A DNA stretch of 64,000 nucleotides from Ruegeria sediminis (GTDB lineage Bacteria > Pseudomonadota > Alphaproteobacteria > Rhodobacterales > Rhodobacteraceae), in the NCBI RefSeq assembly GCF_005938215.1, contig NZ_VCPD01000001.1, positions 558,001 through 622,000 of the forward strand. Reading direction: 5' to 3'. The position numbers were made by a program, and so were the translations under genes. Below are positions 62,217 through 64,000 of this stretch, in pieces. A model generated the notes under the pieces. It did not search any database, was not told the origin of the DNA, and worked only from the letters and a program-made list of their open reading frames with translations. Each line of letters starts with the position of its first letter. The stretch's first letter is position 1.

Positions 62217-62669
62217 TCAATGAACGACCGCGGGCGCCGCGCACCGGCCCGCCATCCGCCGCAGCATCAGGCCGAACTGTTCGGACAGGGCCACCAGCGC
62301 CGGAGCCAGATCCGGGCGCACGATCAGCAGGGCCATCATAAGCGCATCGTCATGCTCGCCTTCGGCCGCCGCCGCAATCATCTGGGCAAAGCAGTTTTCA
62401 TCGGCGCCCAGACAGACGCAACCCGATCCGTGCCGGATCAGCGGACGCCGCCCGTGCAGGGCGCACAGCCCGAAGATCTGATCCAGAATCGCCAGTGCCG
62501 ATCTGCCGCCGTCCGCGCCCAGCGCAATGGCGAAATCGCGCGCCATCTCGGCGCGGCCCGGGGCCCCGTCGCTCCACAGGCGCAGATACAGGACCGCTCC
62601 GGCTTCGACCGGGTTCAGGTCCGATATCCTGCCAATGGCCGCCCCACCGCGATTCGTTGCGGCGCTCAT
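62217..62669 (-). CDS. Hypothetical protein paired with hemP
   Basis: 150 residues, start overlapping the hemP stop as ATGA. No signal peptide; a mainly helical Ala/Leu-rich protein with scattered Cys (GSGCVCLGADENCFAQM). I recognise no domain. Its coupling to hemP suggests it is expressed together with iron/haem uptake genes. Confidence 0.65.
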   Translation of the reverse strand: MSAATNRGGAAIGRISDLNPVEAGAVLYLRLWSDGAPGRAEMARDFAIALGADGGRSALAILDQIFGLCALHGRRPLIRHGSGCVCLGADENCFAQMIAAAAEGEHDDALMMALLIVRPDLAPALVALSEQFGLMLRRMAGRCAAPAVVH

Positions 62670-62833
62670 TTCGTCAGGATCAGCTTGCCGGCGCGGGTGA
62701 TGCGCAGCGTATACAGCTGGTCTCCCAGCTCGATATGGGCAAGGTTTCCGCCCTTGGTCAGGTCCTCGGCCTTGTGCGCGGGCAGCATCGAAACGGGGTA
62801 GCCTTGGGTCGGTGTCGGGTTCTGGGCATTCAT
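62666..62833 (-). CDS. hemP: Hemin uptake protein HemP
   Basis: 55 residues from ATG 62833, with GGAGATG upstream. The core GGNLAHIELGDQLYTLRITR followed by AGKLILTK is the HemP family. These small proteins accompany haem-uptake systems and are iron-regulated in many alphaproteobacteria. No haem receptor or transporter is within this window. The 274-base region upstream, divergent from the MBL gene, should hold the promoter; I could not fix an Irr or Fur box with confidence. Confidence 0.85.
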   Translation of the reverse strand: MNAQNPTPTQGYPVSMLPAHKAEDLTKGGNLAHIELGDQLYTLRITRAGKLILTK

Positions 62834-63107
62834 CGGGTCATCTCCAGAGCTTGCGGCGCGAGCGGGTTTCGGTCCGGCCCCGGTTCCGGCGCCATCGCCC
62901 GGACTGATCGAGCCCTGCCTGTTCACGTCTCGCACCCTTGGTTTGCGTCTGGCTGACCCGGCGAAAACGGGTTGGCTGACATCGCTGCGCCGTAATCTGA
63001 TTAAAACACTAAGGTATGTCAAGCGGCGATTTCGCGCGAAAAGACCCGCGGGAACCATTGTTATTCGCATTATTGAATGTCATGACTCGGGCGAGGAGGA
63101 CTTGCCG

Positions 63108-64000
63108 ATGACCCTGACCCGCCGCACCGTCCTGAAGGGCGCCGGGGCCGCGTTTGCAGCGCTGGCCGCGCGCCCTGTCTGGGCCGCCACCGAACTGACG
63201 CTCGGAGACACCCGGATCTTTAGCCTCAGCGACGGGCACCTGACGCTGCCGCCCGAGTTCATCTTCGCGCCGATGCCGAAACGGGAACTGGCCCCGATTC
63301 TGGCCGAACACGGTCTGGGCGACGCCCCCCTGACCCCGCCCTGCAACGTGACCCTGATGCAAAGCGGCGACCGGCTGGTGCTGTTCGACGCCGGCTCCGG
63401 GCTGTCCTTCCAGGACAGCGCCGGCAAACTGCCCGACGCGCTGGACGCCGTGGGCCTTGCACCCGGGGACGTGACCCATGTGGTGTTCACCCACGGCCAC
63501 CCGGACCACCTGTGGGGCGTGCTCGACGATTTCGACGAGCCGCTTTTTGCCAATGCCGAACACATGATCGGCAAGGCCGAGTGGGACTATTGGTGGAATC
63601 CGAACACCGTGGAGGAGATCGGCGCCGAGCGGACCGCGATGGCGGTCGGCGCCAAGCGCAGGCTCGAGGCGCTGGAGGATGCGGTCAGCTTCTTCGAGGA
63701 TGGCCAGGAAATCCTGCCCGGCGTCGCCGCCCTCGCCACCTTCGGCCATACCCCCGGCCACATGTCCTTCGAGCTTCGGTCGGGTGGCGACTCCGTCCTC
63801 GTGGTCGGCGACGCCATCGGCAATCACCACGTCGCCTTCGAGCGGCCCGACTGGCCCTCGGGTTCGGATCAGGACCAACCCACCGCCGCCGCCACACGCT
63901 CCCGCCTTCTGGACCGGCTGGCGGCCGAACGGATGCGTATGATCGGATTCCACCTGCCTGCAGGCGGCATGGGGCATGTGGAGCGCAAGGGCGCCGCCTA
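63108..64000 (+). CDS. Tat-exported MBL-fold metallo-hydrolase, C-terminus outside window
   Basis: 297 residues seen, open at the right edge; GAGGAGG precedes ATG 63108. The start TLTRRTVLKGAGAAFAALAA is a twin-arginine signal peptide. The metal site is clear: VFTHGHPDHLWG (HxHxDH), FGHTPGHMS and VGDAIGNHHV with the bridging Asp. Periplasmic metallo-beta-lactamase-fold enzymes of this kind include lactonases and other hydrolases; the substrate cannot be told. Divergent from hemP. Confidence 0.9.
   Translation, partial: MTLTRRTVLKGAGAAFAALAARPVWAATELTLGDTRIFSLSDGHLTLPPEFIFAPMPKRELAPILAEHGLGDAPLTPPCNVTLMQSGDRLVLFDAGSGLSFQDSAGKLPDALDAVGLAPGDVTHVVFTHGHPDHLWGVLDDFDEPLFANAEHMIGKAEWDYWWNPNTVEEIGAERTAMAVGAKRRLEALEDAVSFFEDGQEILPGVAALATFGHTPGHMSFELRSGGDSVLVVGDAIGNHHVAFERPDWPSGSDQDQPTAAATRSRLLDRLAAERMRMIGFHLPAGGMGHVERKGAA

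Noticed and set aside
62834..63107. Irr or Fur box in front of hemP
   Set aside because: AT-rich pieces exist (for example around 63058-63078) but no symmetric element close enough to a known consensus could be fixed by eye.

Overview
The window looks like chromosome of a GC-rich alphaproteobacterium of the Roseobacter group (Rhodobacteraceae). The evidence is the block murA - DUF2948 - hisD - UPF0262 - low-Mr phosphatase together with infA - maf - RNase E/G-like - yacG - tRNA-Phe, ATGA/TGATG gene overlaps throughout, and many small oxidoreductase operons each paired with a LysR, TetR, GntR or HxlR regulator. This placement comes from gene content and order, not from a database search.

Left end (1-13.7 kb). 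A partial histidine-rich DUF2796/ZrgA-type periplasmic protein is followed by a small degraded island (about 0.83-3.15 kb). The island carries a P4-type tyrosine integrase at the 3' end of tRNA-Phe, one hypothetical gene, a broken ISL3-like transposase tail and a degenerate copy of the tRNA 3' end at 831-853 that could be the distal attachment site. The housekeeping block then runs leftward from 13560 to 3301. It is interrupted between the phosphatase and infA by a SnoaL-like gene, a GNAT gene with a truncated second copy, a divergent HxlR/DUF1127 pair, a DUF4242 gene and a nitrilase-family gene.

13.98-19.02 kb is a four-gene rightward operon: polyprenyl-phosphate-type GT2 glycosyltransferase, UPF0104/LPG-synthase-type membrane protein, FAD oxidoreductase of the protoporphyrinogen oxidase/UDP-galactopyranose mutase type, and a large unrecognised membrane protein. 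It looks like a lipid-linked sugar pathway. 19.04-26.25 kb (leftward) encodes a fused, respiratory-chain-independent type reductive dehalogenase (corrinoid/2x4Fe-4S module plus FMN/NAD/2Fe-2S reductase) followed by a three-subunit molybdenum hydroxylase and a MoaD/ThiS-like protein, with a divergent LysR gene. This is the most striking metabolic module of the window.

26.3-35.6 kb holds three LysR regulators, an SDR that has lost the YxxxK motif, a PuuB-like FAD oxidase, and a leftward operon of aminotransferase, fused E1 alpha-beta 2-oxoacid dehydrogenase and FabD-like acyltransferase with no E2 or E3. 36.8-47.3 kb is an Atu/Liu-like acyl-CoA carboxylase operon (AtuA, carboxyltransferase, biotin carboxylase, nitronate monooxygenase, TIGR03084 protein, acyl-CoA dehydrogenase) divergent from a TetR/acyl-CoA dehydrogenase pair.

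47.5-48.4 kb is a lower-GC single gene combining a HEPN-like Rx4H motif with a C-terminal OST-HTH/LOTUS-like domain, which makes it a candidate RNA-acting accessory protein. 48.65-52.02 kb is a thiolase-FadJ beta-oxidation operon. 52.05-54.8 kb is a TetR regulator with three near-identical operators facing a short peptide, a SnoaL-like protein, a PNPOx-like protein and two small exported proteins. 54.8-62.2 kb is an amino-compound catabolic cluster: acetolactate-synthase-like enzyme, GntR, Asp/Glu racemase-like protein, 3-hydroxyisobutyrate-dehydrogenase-like protein, and a 1022-residue fusion of an APH-type kinase, an M23-type domain and a class III aminotransferase/phospho-lyase. The window ends with hemP plus a partner gene, and a partial Tat-exported MBL-fold hydrolase.
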